NCBI GenBank assembly: GCA_937915455.1
Contig: CALDNN010000192.1
Location: 1-7,229 of the forward strand
Origin: Pelethousia sp002409725
Lineage (GTDB): Bacteria; Bacillota; Clostridia; Christensenellales; CAG-138
Direction of reading: 5' to 3'
Length of the DNA stretch: 7,229 nt
The notes below the pieces were generated by a model, which saw nothing but the letters and a program-made list of their open reading frames with translations, had not been told where the DNA came from and made no database searches. The position numbers were made by a program, and so were the translations under genes. This document shows positions 1 to 6,339 of this stretch, one piece after another; position 1 is the stretch's first letter; every line of letters starts with the position of its first letter.

Positions 1-32
1 GTCACTCGCTCTACCAACTGAGCTAATGCCCC
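1..32 (-). tRNA. tRNA 5' half at window edge, possibly the start of an intact tRNA gene
   Basis: On the minus strand, from 32 down to 1, the cloverleaf parts appear in order: acceptor strand GGGGCAT, T8-A9, D-stem GCTC, D-loop AGTTGGTA, D-stem GAGC, G26, anticodon-stem strand AGTGA and C32. The window ends exactly there, so the anticodon, variable and T arms and the 3' acceptor strand cannot be seen. This copy could be a complete tRNA continuing to the left, or another truncated copy like the two to its right. The acceptor and D-arm sequences fit several elongator tRNAs; the amino acid cannot be assigned without the anticodon. Confidence 0.6.
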
Positions 33-68
33 ACGCATGTTGGTAATTTACGTTTTCTGTGTTTTACG

Positions 69-100
69 GTCACTCGCTCTACCAACTGAGCTAATGCCCC
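69..100 (-). pseudogene. Truncated tRNA (5' half only), copy 2
   Basis: The 32 bases are identical to the tRNA half at the window edge: acceptor strand, D-arm and 5' anticodon strand. After C32 the sequence continues CGTAAAACACAG. Position 33 would be C rather than the near-universal U33. No 3' anticodon strand, no T-arm of GGTTCRANNCC type and no ATGCCCC acceptor partner follow before the next copy. It therefore cannot fold as a functional tRNA by itself. The short ATGC at the end of the spacer could pair with four acceptor bases, but the rest of the stem fails. Confidence 0.75.
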
Positions 101-136
101 ACGCATGTTGGTAATTTACGTTTGCTGTGTATTACG

Positions 137-168
137 GTCACTCGCTCTACCAACTGAGCTAATGCCCC
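137..168 (-). pseudogene. Truncated tRNA (5' half only), copy 3, promoter-proximal
   Basis: Identical to the other two halves and likewise broken after C32, where the sequence continues CGTAATACACAG. This is the first copy met by polymerase coming from the minus-strand promoter at 199-227. It differs from the others in its upstream flank, which is a short inverted repeat (173-192) instead of the 32-bp spacer. Any transcript would carry a short leader and then this tRNA half. Confidence 0.75.
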
Positions 169-172
169 ACGC

Positions 173-192
173 GTTCCTTGTTTTTTCGGAAC
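173..192 (-). other. Short inverted repeat at the predicted 5' end of the array transcript
   Basis: On the minus strand GTTCC (192-188) and GGAAC (177-173) form a perfect 5-bp stem around an A-rich 10-base loop. The predicted +1, seven bases past the -10 box, falls on G192, so the transcript would begin with this hairpin and reach the first tRNA half five nucleotides after it. No U-run follows, so it is not an intrinsic terminator. A 5' stabilising hairpin is possible, but this is inference. Confidence 0.4.
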
Positions 193-198
193 ATTGTT

Positions 199-227
199 AT
201 TATAGCGGATGCGGGGGGATTTGTAAA
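199..227 (-). promoter_or_regulatory. Sigma-70/sigma-A promoter for the tRNA-half array
   Basis: Read on the minus strand there is a -35 box TTTACA (227-222), a 17-bp spacer and a perfect -10 box TATAAT (204-199). The spacing is optimal and only one of twelve consensus positions deviates. The -35 box begins four bases downstream of the ypsC stop codon (232-234). No terminator separates the two, so ypsC read-through and this promoter could both feed the array. A strong, unregulated-looking promoter is typical of stable RNA genes. Confidence 0.75.
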
Positions 228-231
228 GAGG

Positions 232-1359
232 TTATTCGCGAAAAAACTGATAAAGGGTGCAGGGCATGCCGCCGTTGGACAATTTTCGCCGGTTGTCCGC
301 CCGCTTGCCATAGACCTTTTCAAAATCCCGGTGCGAGGTGATGATGCTTTGTCGCCAGCCGGGCAAAGCGTCCGACAGGGCACGCAGGCCGCGGTATAGG
401 GACTCGGCTTCCTTGCGTTCGCCCAGGCGCTCGCCATAGGGCGGATTGCAGACCAGGAGGCCGGCTTGGCCATTGGCAAAGGAAAGGAGGGACGGATCCT
501 TTTGATAATCATGGAAATCCCGTACGGCCCACTGGAGCATCACGCCCGCCTTTTTGGCGTGCTTTTTGCACAGGTCGATGCTGCGACCGTCGATATCGCT
601 GCCCAGGATGGCCAAGGGTCTAGAGGTAGCACTATCCTGCGCCTCTTCACGGGCCTTGGTGAAGGTATCCGGCGGCAGGAAGTTCCATTCCTCCGCCGCA
701 AAGGCGCGGCCGAGGCCGGGTGCGCGGTTTTGGGCGATCATAGCCGCCTCTATGGGGAAGGTGCCGCTGCCGCACATGGGATCCAGCAAGGGCTGATCGC
801 CATGAAAGCGGGAGAGCAGCAAAATGCCGGCGCCCAGGCTTTCGCTTAGGGGCGCGGCCACGTTATACGTGCGGTAGCCGCGGCGGGAAAGGCCCGCGCC
901 GCACGGATCGAGCGCCAGGGTGACGACATCGCGCAAAATACCCACCTCGATCACCACTCTTTTACCGCTCTCGGGCAGCACGATGGTATGGTAGGCGGCC
1001 TTTAGGTTTTCCACGATGGCCTTTTTGGCGATACTCTGGCAATCAGATACGCTGAAGAGGGTGCTCTTGGCGCTTTTGCCGTTCACGTGGATAAAGCTGT
1101 CTTTTTGCAAATACGCCTTCCAGCTTTGCGCTTTCACACCCTCAAAAAGCTCGTCAAAGGTCCGGGCCTCAAAGCTCGCCACCTCCTGCAGCACCCGCTC
1201 GGCGCTTCGCAGCCAAAGGCAGGCCCGGGCCATCTCTATCGGCCCGCCCAGGAAAAGTACGCGCGCATCCTCGACTTTTTCCACCTCGATGGAAAGCCGC
1301 CGCAGTTCCCCAGCGACCACGCTCTCCAGGCCCAGTTTGCAGGTGGCGATATATCTCAT
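232..1359 (-). CDS. ypsC: THUMP-domain class I SAM-dependent rRNA methyltransferase (YpsC / RlmL-like)
   Basis: The 375-residue protein matches the YpsC family of Firmicutes, related to the m2G2445 23S rRNA methyltransferase half of E. coli RlmL. A ferredoxin-like and THUMP RNA-binding region fills about residues 1-160. The Rossmann methyltransferase domain follows, with SAM motif I DPMCGSGT at 193-200, an acidic GSDID at 253-257, and the catalytic NPPYGERLG loop at 305-313, which is diagnostic of N-methylation of a base amino group. A conserved C-terminal RADNRRKLSNG segment (353-363) is also seen in the family. The start is an ATG overlapping the TPR gene's stop codon by 4 bp (ATGA), with AAGGAG at 1368-1373 eight bases upstream, inside the TPR gene. 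It is probably translationally coupled and is the last protein gene of the leftward cluster. Methylation of 23S rRNA is inferred from the family; the exact nucleotide is not proven here. Confidence 0.9.
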   Translation of the reverse strand: MRYIATCKLGLESVVAGELRRLSIEVEKVEDARVLFLGGPIEMARACLWLRSAERVLQEVASFEARTFDELFEGVKAQSWKAYLQKDSFIHVNGKSAKSTLFSVSDCQSIAKKAIVENLKAAYHTIVLPESGKRVVIEVGILRDVVTLALDPCGAGLSRRGYRTYNVAAPLSESLGAGILLLSRFHGDQPLLDPMCGSGTFPIEAAMIAQNRAPGLGRAFAAEEWNFLPPDTFTKAREEAQDSATSRPLAILGSDIDGRSIDLCKKHAKKAGVMLQWAVRDFHDYQKDPSLLSFANGQAGLLVCNPPYGERLGERKEAESLYRGLRALSDALPGWRQSIITSHRDFEKVYGKRADNRRKLSNGGMPCTLYQFFRE

Positions 1360-3062
1360 CCTTCATGCTCCTTCTCGCCAAGCTTCGCCAGCGCCCCATT
1401 GAAGCGCAGCATGGATACCCCGTATTTGCGGCAGACCTCCAGCTTGGTTACCGTGATCTCTTCCGCCTGGCAGGCGGCGTATTCGAGGGCTGCTGCCAGC
1501 GCGTTCACCTGGGCGCTGGTCAGGTGCGGATAGTGCGCGCCGGAGGCCAAATAATCGCTCCAGATCGTCCCAGCCCGCAGGATGGCCTTTTCCGGCCGTT
1601 CGCTGCGCATGCCTTCCGCACAAAGCTTAAGTACGTCGCCATAGGAAGCGGGCAGGTTCCCGGGCAGGCCGGGAAGCAGGCTTACGTGGCTCTCCAGCAT
1701 GTTGTCGCCGATATAGGTAAGATAAGGCTCCTTGGCGCCGATATGCTTTAAAAGGCCCAGCGCCTTGTGCTTAATCTCCTCCCCGGGCTCGCGCCGTAGG
1801 GCGAAATCACGCAAAATGCGCTCGCTCCAGATATCCCCAAAGGAGGCTACGAGGTTCAGCGCAGCTTGGCGCACCGTATCATCCCCCAGAGTGAGGCACC
1901 ATTGAATCAGATCCATCATTTCCCCGCCCAAGCGCCATTCCGCACGCTGGCTCTCTATGGGCTTGCCGATGAAGGCGTTGAGCTTGCGCACCCGCTGCAC
2001 CACCTCGTCCATGGGCACCTGGTACTGGGCGGGTAACTCCCGCCGCTTCCTCCCTCCGCCGGCAGTTTTGCGGCAGAGGCGGCGGTAATAGCGGGCAATG
2101 GAATCCAAAGCGTTGATGCGTAAAAGCGTATCGTAATAATGCGCCGCGCGATTATAATCCTCCAGGGCATAGGCGCATACGCCCAGCCTATGTAGCACGC
2201 CCGTATCATAGGGGGCGTATTGGCTCATGGTTTGCAATATGGTCTGCGCATGCGTGTATTCGCCCAGTTCCATCATGGTTAAGCTGGCTCTATGCAGGTC
2301 GTCCGGATCCTCGATAGAGAGGCGCATGATCGTCTCTGCTTCCTCCCGTGCAGCGGCCATATCATCCACGCCTTGCAGGAACAGGGCCCGGGTGCAATGG
2401 GCCTGCACATTATCCGGCTGGGCCGCGAGAACCGCATCCAGCTCTTTTTTCGCCTTGTTCTTTTCGCCCATGCAATACCAGGTAAGCGCCAGGTCGCATT
2501 GGGCGGCCACATGGCCTGGCCGCTCTTTCAGCTCGCTTTGCAGGATCTCCGACGCCTCGTCAAAGCGGGCCTCGGATAAAAGATCCCGTGCCCTTTCCAG
2601 CACCCGGCGCTTTTGCAGCTCGCTCAAATCTTCGAGGTTGCCGTCTCCATATTCGTCCAAGGCGTCTAGCATGTCGTAGGCGTCGTAGATGAAGCTGCCC
2701 TCGGGGTCGGCATGTAGATAGCGCTCCAGGCTGGCGCGGGCGGCGTCGTATTCCATCAGGCCGTAAAAATTGCAGCCCATGCCAAAATAGCACTCGGCCG
2801 GGCGGCTGCGCTTATCCGGAAAGAAGCAGAGCAGCGCGCGGTTGGAATCATCAAAGCGGCCCATGCCGGTGAGCATTTCGGCATAGCCCAGGATATAATC
2901 CGCATGATCCGGTTCGTTGAACAGGGCCAGCTGGTAGCTGGCGCAAGCCCCCAAAAGGTTGTTATTTTCTGCTTTGGAAAGAGCCCGGCGAAAATACCGC
3001 TCCCCTGTTATCTCAAAGGGCAGGATGCGGCCCGCCGGCTTGATCCGCTCGTTTTCGTTCAT
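1356..3062 (-). CDS. TPR-repeat protein with possible C-terminal helix-turn-helix, function unknown
   Basis: The 568-residue protein has no signal peptide or membrane segment, so it is probably cytoplasmic. Degenerate TPR-like helical pairs cover about residues 20-130 and 150-330, for example ARFDEASEILQSELKERPGH (165-184), the units at 190-218 and 225-248, and LEDYNRAAHYYDTLLRINAL (300-319). A basic linker (331-341, GGGRKRR) separates them from a second helical region (about 350-450) that may be HEAT-like. The last 45 residues include ITVTKLEVCRKYGVSMLRFN (536-555), which resembles a helix-turn-helix. TPRs are protein-binding scaffolds; partner and role are unknown. The ATG overlaps the hslO stop by 4 bp with AAGGA (3072-3076) nine bases upstream, and the gene ends in an ATGA overlap with ypsC. 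It is therefore coupled on both sides, which suggests a role in the same process, perhaps chaperone or ribosome related (inference). Confidence 0.8.
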   Translation of the reverse strand: MNENERIKPAGRILPFEITGERYFRRALSKAENNNLLGACASYQLALFNEPDHADYILGYAEMLTGMGRFDDSNRALLCFFPDKRSRPAECYFGMGCNFYGLMEYDAARASLERYLHADPEGSFIYDAYDMLDALDEYGDGNLEDLSELQKRRVLERARDLLSEARFDEASEILQSELKERPGHVAAQCDLALTWYCMGEKNKAKKELDAVLAAQPDNVQAHCTRALFLQGVDDMAAAREEAETIMRLSIEDPDDLHRASLTMMELGEYTHAQTILQTMSQYAPYDTGVLHRLGVCAYALEDYNRAAHYYDTLLRINALDSIARYYRRLCRKTAGGGRKRRELPAQYQVPMDEVVQRVRKLNAFIGKPIESQRAEWRLGGEMMDLIQWCLTLGDDTVRQAALNLVASFGDIWSERILRDFALRREPGEEIKHKALGLLKHIGAKEPYLTYIGDNMLESHVSLLPGLPGNLPASYGDVLKLCAEGMRSERPEKAILRAGTIWSDYLASGAHYPHLTSAQVNALAAALEYAACQAEEITVTKLEVCRKYGVSMLRFNGALAKLGEKEHEG

Positions 3063-3964
3063 TCTATGGTTTCCTTATCCTCCGTAGCCTCCCGCAAAAG
3101 TTTGCGCAGGTCCTCCTCGCTAAAGCTGTATTTCGCATTGCAAAAGTGGCAGGTAAGCTCCGCCCCATGCTCTTTGTCGATCATATCCGTAAGCTCCTCT
3201 TTCCCCAGGGAAATGAGGGCCTTTTCCAGCCGCGGCCGGTCGCAATCGCAGCGGTAGGCAGGCTCCGATTCCGCCGTAATGCGCCAATTCAGCCCATCGA
3301 AGAGCTTGGCGAGCGCAGCCGAGAGTTGCGTACCCTCATCCAGCATGCCCGCCAGGGCCTTGATTCCCTCCGCCCGCGCCTGCAATTCGTCCAGCGCTTC
3401 TTCCGGGCATTGGGGCAGGGGCTGGATGAGCAGGCCGCCGCCCGCACGCACCTCACCCGTGTGCGGATCCACCCGTACGCCCAGGTAAACCAGCGAGGGT
3501 TGCTGCTCGCTTATGGCGAAATAACGGGCAAAATCCTCCGCGATCTCGCCGGAGGCCATATCGCAACGGCCCACGTAGGGCTCCTTCATGCCCAAATCCC
3601 GCACCACGGTCAGCTCACCGAACCAACCCACGGCCATGGATACGTCCAGCTTGCCATCCGGCCCCAAGGGCAGCTCCACCTGCGGGTTTTCGATATAGCC
3701 CTTTACGGCGCCGCTATTGCCAGCCGTGCAAACGATATTGCCGGCCGGGCCGCCGCCTTTGATGATGGCAGTCAACCGATCCTTTTCATTTTTCAGCTCC
3801 GCCCCCATCATACAGGTGACGAGCAAAGTCCGGCCCAGAGCCGCTGTACAGACCCGGGAAAGGTTGTGGGTGGCGCGGGCCGCCTCGCAAAGGGCCCGCC
3901 CGGATATGGCCGTAAAGCGGGCCGCATCGTTGCAGACGAGGCCGCGCAGCATCGTATCGCGCAT
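3059..3964 (-). CDS. hslO: Hsp33 redox-regulated molecular chaperone
   Basis: The 301-residue protein has the usual Hsp33 length and signatures. Hsp33 is a cytoplasmic holdase, inactive while four cysteines hold zinc. Under oxidative unfolding stress it releases zinc, forms disulfides, dimerises and binds unfolding proteins. The N-terminal domain includes ITGxGP-like IIKGGGPAGN (67-76) and the GxxKGYIENP segment (85-94). The C-terminal switch has all four zinc ligands: CDC (C239, C241) and CHFC (C272, C275). The ATG start has AGGAG (3971-3975) seven bases upstream. The gene lies 27 bp after the methyltransferase gene and overlaps the TPR gene by 4 bp, so it probably shares an operon with both neighbours. 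A TATAAT at 3991-3996 may add its own promoter. Confidence 0.96.
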   Translation of the reverse strand: MRDTMLRGLVCNDAARFTAISGRALCEAARATHNLSRVCTAALGRTLLVTCMMGAELKNEKDRLTAIIKGGGPAGNIVCTAGNSGAVKGYIENPQVELPLGPDGKLDVSMAVGWFGELTVVRDLGMKEPYVGRCDMASGEIAEDFARYFAISEQQPSLVYLGVRVDPHTGEVRAGGGLLIQPLPQCPEEALDELQARAEGIKALAGMLDEGTQLSAALAKLFDGLNWRITAESEPAYRCDCDRPRLEKALISLGKEELTDMIDKEHGAELTCHFCNAKYSFSEEDLRKLLREATEDKETIE

Positions 3965-3990
3965 GTGTTTCTCCTAATGTTCCATTCTAT

Positions 3991-4019
3991 ATTATAGCCG
4001 CCGGGCCGCGAATTGTAGC
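3991..4019 (-). promoter_or_regulatory. Possible internal promoter for hslO
   Basis: On the minus strand a perfect TATAAT (3996-3991) lies 27 bases upstream of the hslO start and overlaps the stop codon of the methyltransferase gene. A weak -35 candidate GCTACA (4019-4014) is 17 bp upstream and matches only the last three consensus bases. It could give hslO, a stress gene, transcription independent of the upstream gene, but a chance -10 match cannot be excluded. Confidence 0.35.
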
Positions 4020-4726
4020 CTTTCGCTTTCCGCTTGGGGCGGTTCCCTGGTGAAGGCATCGTAGACTTCGGCCGCAAAGCCCGCCTGCGTAAGCCCTTCC
4101 AGCAGCTCTTCCTGCTTATGCGCCCGCTGGATATGCCGCTCCGTAAAGCGGCGGTAGAGGCCGCCTTCTTCTTTTTGGAAGAAGGTCAGTTCCATTTCCA
4201 ACAGGCGGCTTTTTTCATCGTAGATATTGTGCCAGATGTAAGCGCAGCCTTCTTCCTCCTCGGCAAATGTGTTGCAGCCCAGCACCTGGGCCAGCTTATA
4301 GGCCGAGGAGATATCAAAGAGCAGCAGCCCGCCCGGCATAAGCGCCCTGTGGGCCGCCTGAAAAAAGCGCTGCACAGCGCCCCGGCTATCCAGATAATTT
4401 ACCCCGTCGCAGGCGCAAACCACGGCCCCGCATGGCTTATGCAAGGCAAGGCGTTGCATATCCTGCTGGATGAAGGGGATTGAGAGCCCGGCCTTGCGGG
4501 CTTTGGCGGCAGCCACTTCCAACATGGCAGGCGAAATATCGACCCCCGTCATCCGAAAGCCCAATCGGGCCAACCGCACCGTGATTTCCCCGGTGCCGCA
4601 AGCGCAATCCGCCACGGCTATTCCCGCGGGCAGAAAAGAGGCCAGGTAGACAGCCCAGCCGTCATAATCCACCTCCCGCATAAGCGGGTCGTACAGGGCG
4701 GCAAACTGCCCATAGGCCTCCCGCAT
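3992..4726 (-). CDS. yqeM: Class I SAM-dependent methyltransferase, YqeM-like
   Basis: The 244-residue protein opens with YGQFAALYDPLMREVDYDGW (5-24), the hallmark start of the YqeM family. SAM motif I is DCACGTGE (40-47), motif II the acidic GVDIS (61-65), then QDM (88-90), the motif IV region DGVNYL (107-112) and the PGG turn (131-133). The fold is a soluble Rossmann methyltransferase. The substrate of YqeM proteins is not established; in Bacillus yqeM lies beside ribosome-assembly genes, a context not seen here. The ATG start has GGGAG (4735-4739) eight bases upstream. It is the first gene of the leftward cluster, 27 bp before hslO, and diverges from the LCP gene across a 174-bp promoter region. 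Confidence 0.8.
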   Translation of the reverse strand: MREAYGQFAALYDPLMREVDYDGWAVYLASFLPAGIAVADCACGTGEITVRLARLGFRMTGVDISPAMLEVAAAKARKAGLSIPFIQQDMQRLALHKPCGAVVCACDGVNYLDSRGAVQRFFQAAHRALMPGGLLLFDISSAYKLAQVLGCNTFAEEEEGCAYIWHNIYDEKSRLLEMELTFFQKEEGGLYRRFTERHIQRAHKQEELLEGLTQAGFAAEVYDAFTREPPQAESERLQFAARRL

Positions 4727-4754
4727 GACAAACGCTCCCGTATCCCGCCCAATG

Positions 4755-4792
4755 GCGATCTTTCGTATTGTATTATACTACAACAAGATCGC
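4755..4792. promoter_or_regulatory. Inverted repeat bracketing the leftward -10 box (candidate operator)
   Basis: GCGATCTT (4755-4762) and AAGATCGC (4785-4792) are perfect 8-bp arms separated by 22 bp. Between them lies a minus-strand TATAAT (4777-4772), a candidate -10 box for the leftward operon about 46 bases upstream of its first start codon. No good -35 box is found at 15-19 bp spacing; the nearest likeness is TTGCGC at 4803-4798 with a 20-bp spacer. A shorter inner repeat TTGTA/TACAA (4768-4772 and 4779-4783) is nested inside. The arrangement fits binding of a dimeric regulator, but no regulator gene is seen in the window. Confidence 0.45.
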
Positions 4793-4814
4793 GACTAGCG
4801 CAAGTCCGGCCGCG

Positions 4815-4843
4815 TTGACAGCCCCTCTCCCGCGTTGTATACT
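4815..4843 (+). promoter_or_regulatory. Sigma-A promoter for the LCP gene
   Basis: A perfect -35 TTGACA (4815-4820), a 17-bp spacer and the -10 box TATACT (4838-4843) match eleven of twelve consensus positions. The predicted transcription start is near 4850, giving a leader of about 50 nt before ATG 4901. This position argues against the TTG at 4862 as the translation start, because only about 12 nt of leader would remain. Confidence 0.85.
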
Positions 4844-4900
4844 GATTTTTAGGCTGCGATTTTGATCGTTTTCAGCCGGAAAGAGGCCAAAGATATCGCC

Positions 4901-6328
4901 ATGGAGAAAAAGCAAACGCCCGTCGCGGCGTCAAAATCTAAATACAAGAAAAAAAAGAAGGGACGGGGCCTATCCAAGGCGCTGCTCATCGCGGCCTGCG
5001 CGCTGCTGGTCGTGGTTTTGATCGGGGTCTTTGGGGTTATGAACCTGCTGGGTAAACTGGATCGTACGGCGGATACGGTATTTGAAGATGAAAACGCCGT
5101 AACCTATACCCCCACGCCCGCGCCCACGCTTACGCCGACCCCCGCGCCCAGCGCCACCCCGGCGCCCACGCCGGAGCCTACCCCCCTGCCCATGAGCGAC
5201 CTCTACGAGCAGACCCGGCTGGATGCGGATACCCTGGCCTATATGGACGCGAACCTTAGCGACAGCCGCTTCATCCACGTGCTGCTCATCGGTGTGGACC
5301 GCCGCGGCTCCAGCGGTAACAGCCGGGCGGATACGGTGATGATCGCCACCATCGACCAGAAAAACGGCCGCCTTAAGCTCACCTCCCTCATGCGGGATAT
5401 GCTGGTGAACACCCCCGGCTATGGCTACGGAAAGATGAACACCGCCGCGGCCCGGGGCGGCGTGGAGCTGCTGATGCAGACCATCAACGAGAACTTGCAT
5501 CTCAACATCAGCGAATATGTGCTGGTGGATTTCAATATGTTCGAGGATGTGATCGACGCCGTGGGCGGCGTGACCATCAACATGACTGCGGAGGAGATCA
5601 GCGCCGCCAACGACTGCATCGCCGGCCTCAACAAGCAGCGCGGCGTTTCCTACCTTTGGGATGGCTTCATCTTCGCCAATGCGGGCAATGTAAAACTCAC
5701 GGGCAAGCAGGCCCTGGGCTATGCTCGCATCCGCAAGATCGATAGCGATTTTTCCCGCGGCAAGCGGCAGTTCAAGGTGCTCAACGCAGCCTTCGCCAAG
5801 TTCCGTAGCCTCGATCTCACCAAGCAATATAAGCTGCTGGATCAGCTTCTTCCCCTGGTGGAAACCAACATCACCAACGCCCGCATCGTGGAGTGCGCCA
5901 CCAGCGCCCTGGCCCTCAATGCAAACGGCCTGCTCTACAGCCGCGTGCCCATGGAGAGCCTCTATAAGAGCGGCAGTTGGAACCGGTCCTTTGTGTTTTT
6001 AACGGATATGCCAGCCAACGCCCTGGCCCTGCACCAATTTCTTTTCGATTCCAACGAGGTGGCGGATGAGGCCAAGGTGCTGACCCCGGGCGCCTCCCTG
6101 CCCCCCCGCACCCCTAGCATCTACCAGGGCGAGGACGGCAATTACTACTATTACGCCACCGGCCAATTGGTGGCGGGCCAAACGCCCGACCCGGCAGCGG
6201 CCGGCCAGGCACAGCCCGGGCAGACCTACGACCTTAACGGCATAATCGTAACGGTGGATGAATCCGGCAATTTGGTGGATGCAAACGGCAACATCGTGGC
6301 GGCCGCGGGCAGCTGGCATTTCGAATAG
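4901..6328 (+). CDS. LytR-CpsA-Psr (LCP) family cell-wall glycopolymer ligase
   Basis: LCP proteins transfer undecaprenyl-linked anionic polymers (teichoic acids or capsule) to peptidoglycan outside the membrane. The 475-residue protein has a Lys-rich cytoplasmic tail (11-22), one membrane anchor (about 27-50), a Pro/Thr/Ala linker of TPTPAP type (69-97), and the LCP domain from about 124 to 385. Visible family residues are GVDRR (131-135), SRADTVM (141-147) with R142 and D144, SLMRDM (162-167), KMN (178-180), and ARIRKID (275-281) followed by FSRGKRQ (284-290), which carry the pyrophosphate-binding arginines. A hydrophilic tail rich in Gly, Asn and Tyr (about 408-475) follows. ATG 4901 is preferred because the basic tail then sits directly at the N-terminus and the promoter start fits. 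The nearest purine-rich site, GGAAAGAGG (4878-4886), is 14 bases away, so the SD is weak. An in-frame TTG at 4862 would add 13 residues. A strong terminator follows. Confidence 0.92.
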   Translation: MEKKQTPVAASKSKYKKKKKGRGLSKALLIAACALLVVVLIGVFGVMNLLGKLDRTADTVFEDENAVTYTPTPAPTLTPTPAPSATPAPTPEPTPLPMSDLYEQTRLDADTLAYMDANLSDSRFIHVLLIGVDRRGSSGNSRADTVMIATIDQKNGRLKLTSLMRDMLVNTPGYGYGKMNTAAARGGVELLMQTINENLHLNISEYVLVDFNMFEDVIDAVGGVTINMTAEEISAANDCIAGLNKQRGVSYLWDGFIFANAGNVKLTGKQALGYARIRKIDSDFSRGKRQFKVLNAAFAKFRSLDLTKQYKLLDQLLPLVETNITNARIVECATSALALNANGLLYSRVPMESLYKSGSWNRSFVFLTDMPANALALHQFLFDSNEVADEAKVLTPGASLPPRTPSIYQGEDGNYYYYATGQLVAGQTPDPAAAGQAQPGQTYDLNGIIVTVDESGNLVDANGNIVAAAGSWHFE

Positions 6329-6339
6329 TACACACATAC

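Larger units (their letters stand above)
1..172 (-). repeat. Tandem 68-bp repeat carrying tRNA 5' halves
   Basis: Three copies with a constant 68-bp period start at 1, 69 and 137. Each contains an identical 36-bp block that, read on the minus strand, is GCGT followed by the first 32 nucleotides of a tRNA. Between blocks is a 32-bp AT-rich spacer (37-68 and 105-136); the two spacers differ at only two positions (56/124 and 63/131). The third copy is followed by unrelated sequence holding the promoter, so it is the promoter-proximal end of the array. The array is cut by the left edge, so three is a minimum copy number. Near-identity of the spacers points to recent tandem duplication of a single unit. 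A repeat at the very edge may also mark an assembly break. Confidence 0.9.

Noticed and set aside
1..172. CRISPR array: 36-bp identical repeats with 32-bp spacers fit typical dimensions.
   Set aside because: The repeat is recognisably tRNA acceptor plus D-arm, and the two spacers are nearly identical to each other (30 of 32 bases), which is the opposite of CRISPR spacers. No cas gene is present.
1..172. Three complete unusual tRNAs of 68 nt each.
   Set aside because: No T-arm, no 3' anticodon strand, no U33 and only four of seven acceptor bases could pair with the end of the spacer.
1..172. Phage or integrative-element attachment sites, since such elements use tRNA genes.
   Set aside because: Integrative elements normally duplicate the 3' part of the tRNA and flank a long insert; here the 5' half repeats every 68 bp with no integrase in view.
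159..512. Small reading frames over the promoter and the 3' end of ypsC.
   Set aside because: They overlap the ypsC C-terminus in other frames or run through the tRNA-half region, with no ribosome site or recognisable motif.
3146..3997. 283-residue plus-strand reading frame opposite hslO.
   Set aside because: It is antisense to hslO, whose zinc motif and full-length match settle the coding strand; composition is shadow-like.
4862..4900. TTG start at 4862 giving an LCP protein 13 residues longer.
   Set aside because: The predicted transcription start near 4850 leaves almost no leader, and the basic N-terminus typical of LCP proteins begins at ATG 4901.
4970..5827. 285-residue minus-strand reading frame opposite the LCP gene.
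   Set aside because: It is antisense to a confident gene; the His/Gly/Arg-rich composition is what codon bias on the opposite strand produces, and there is no recognisable domain.
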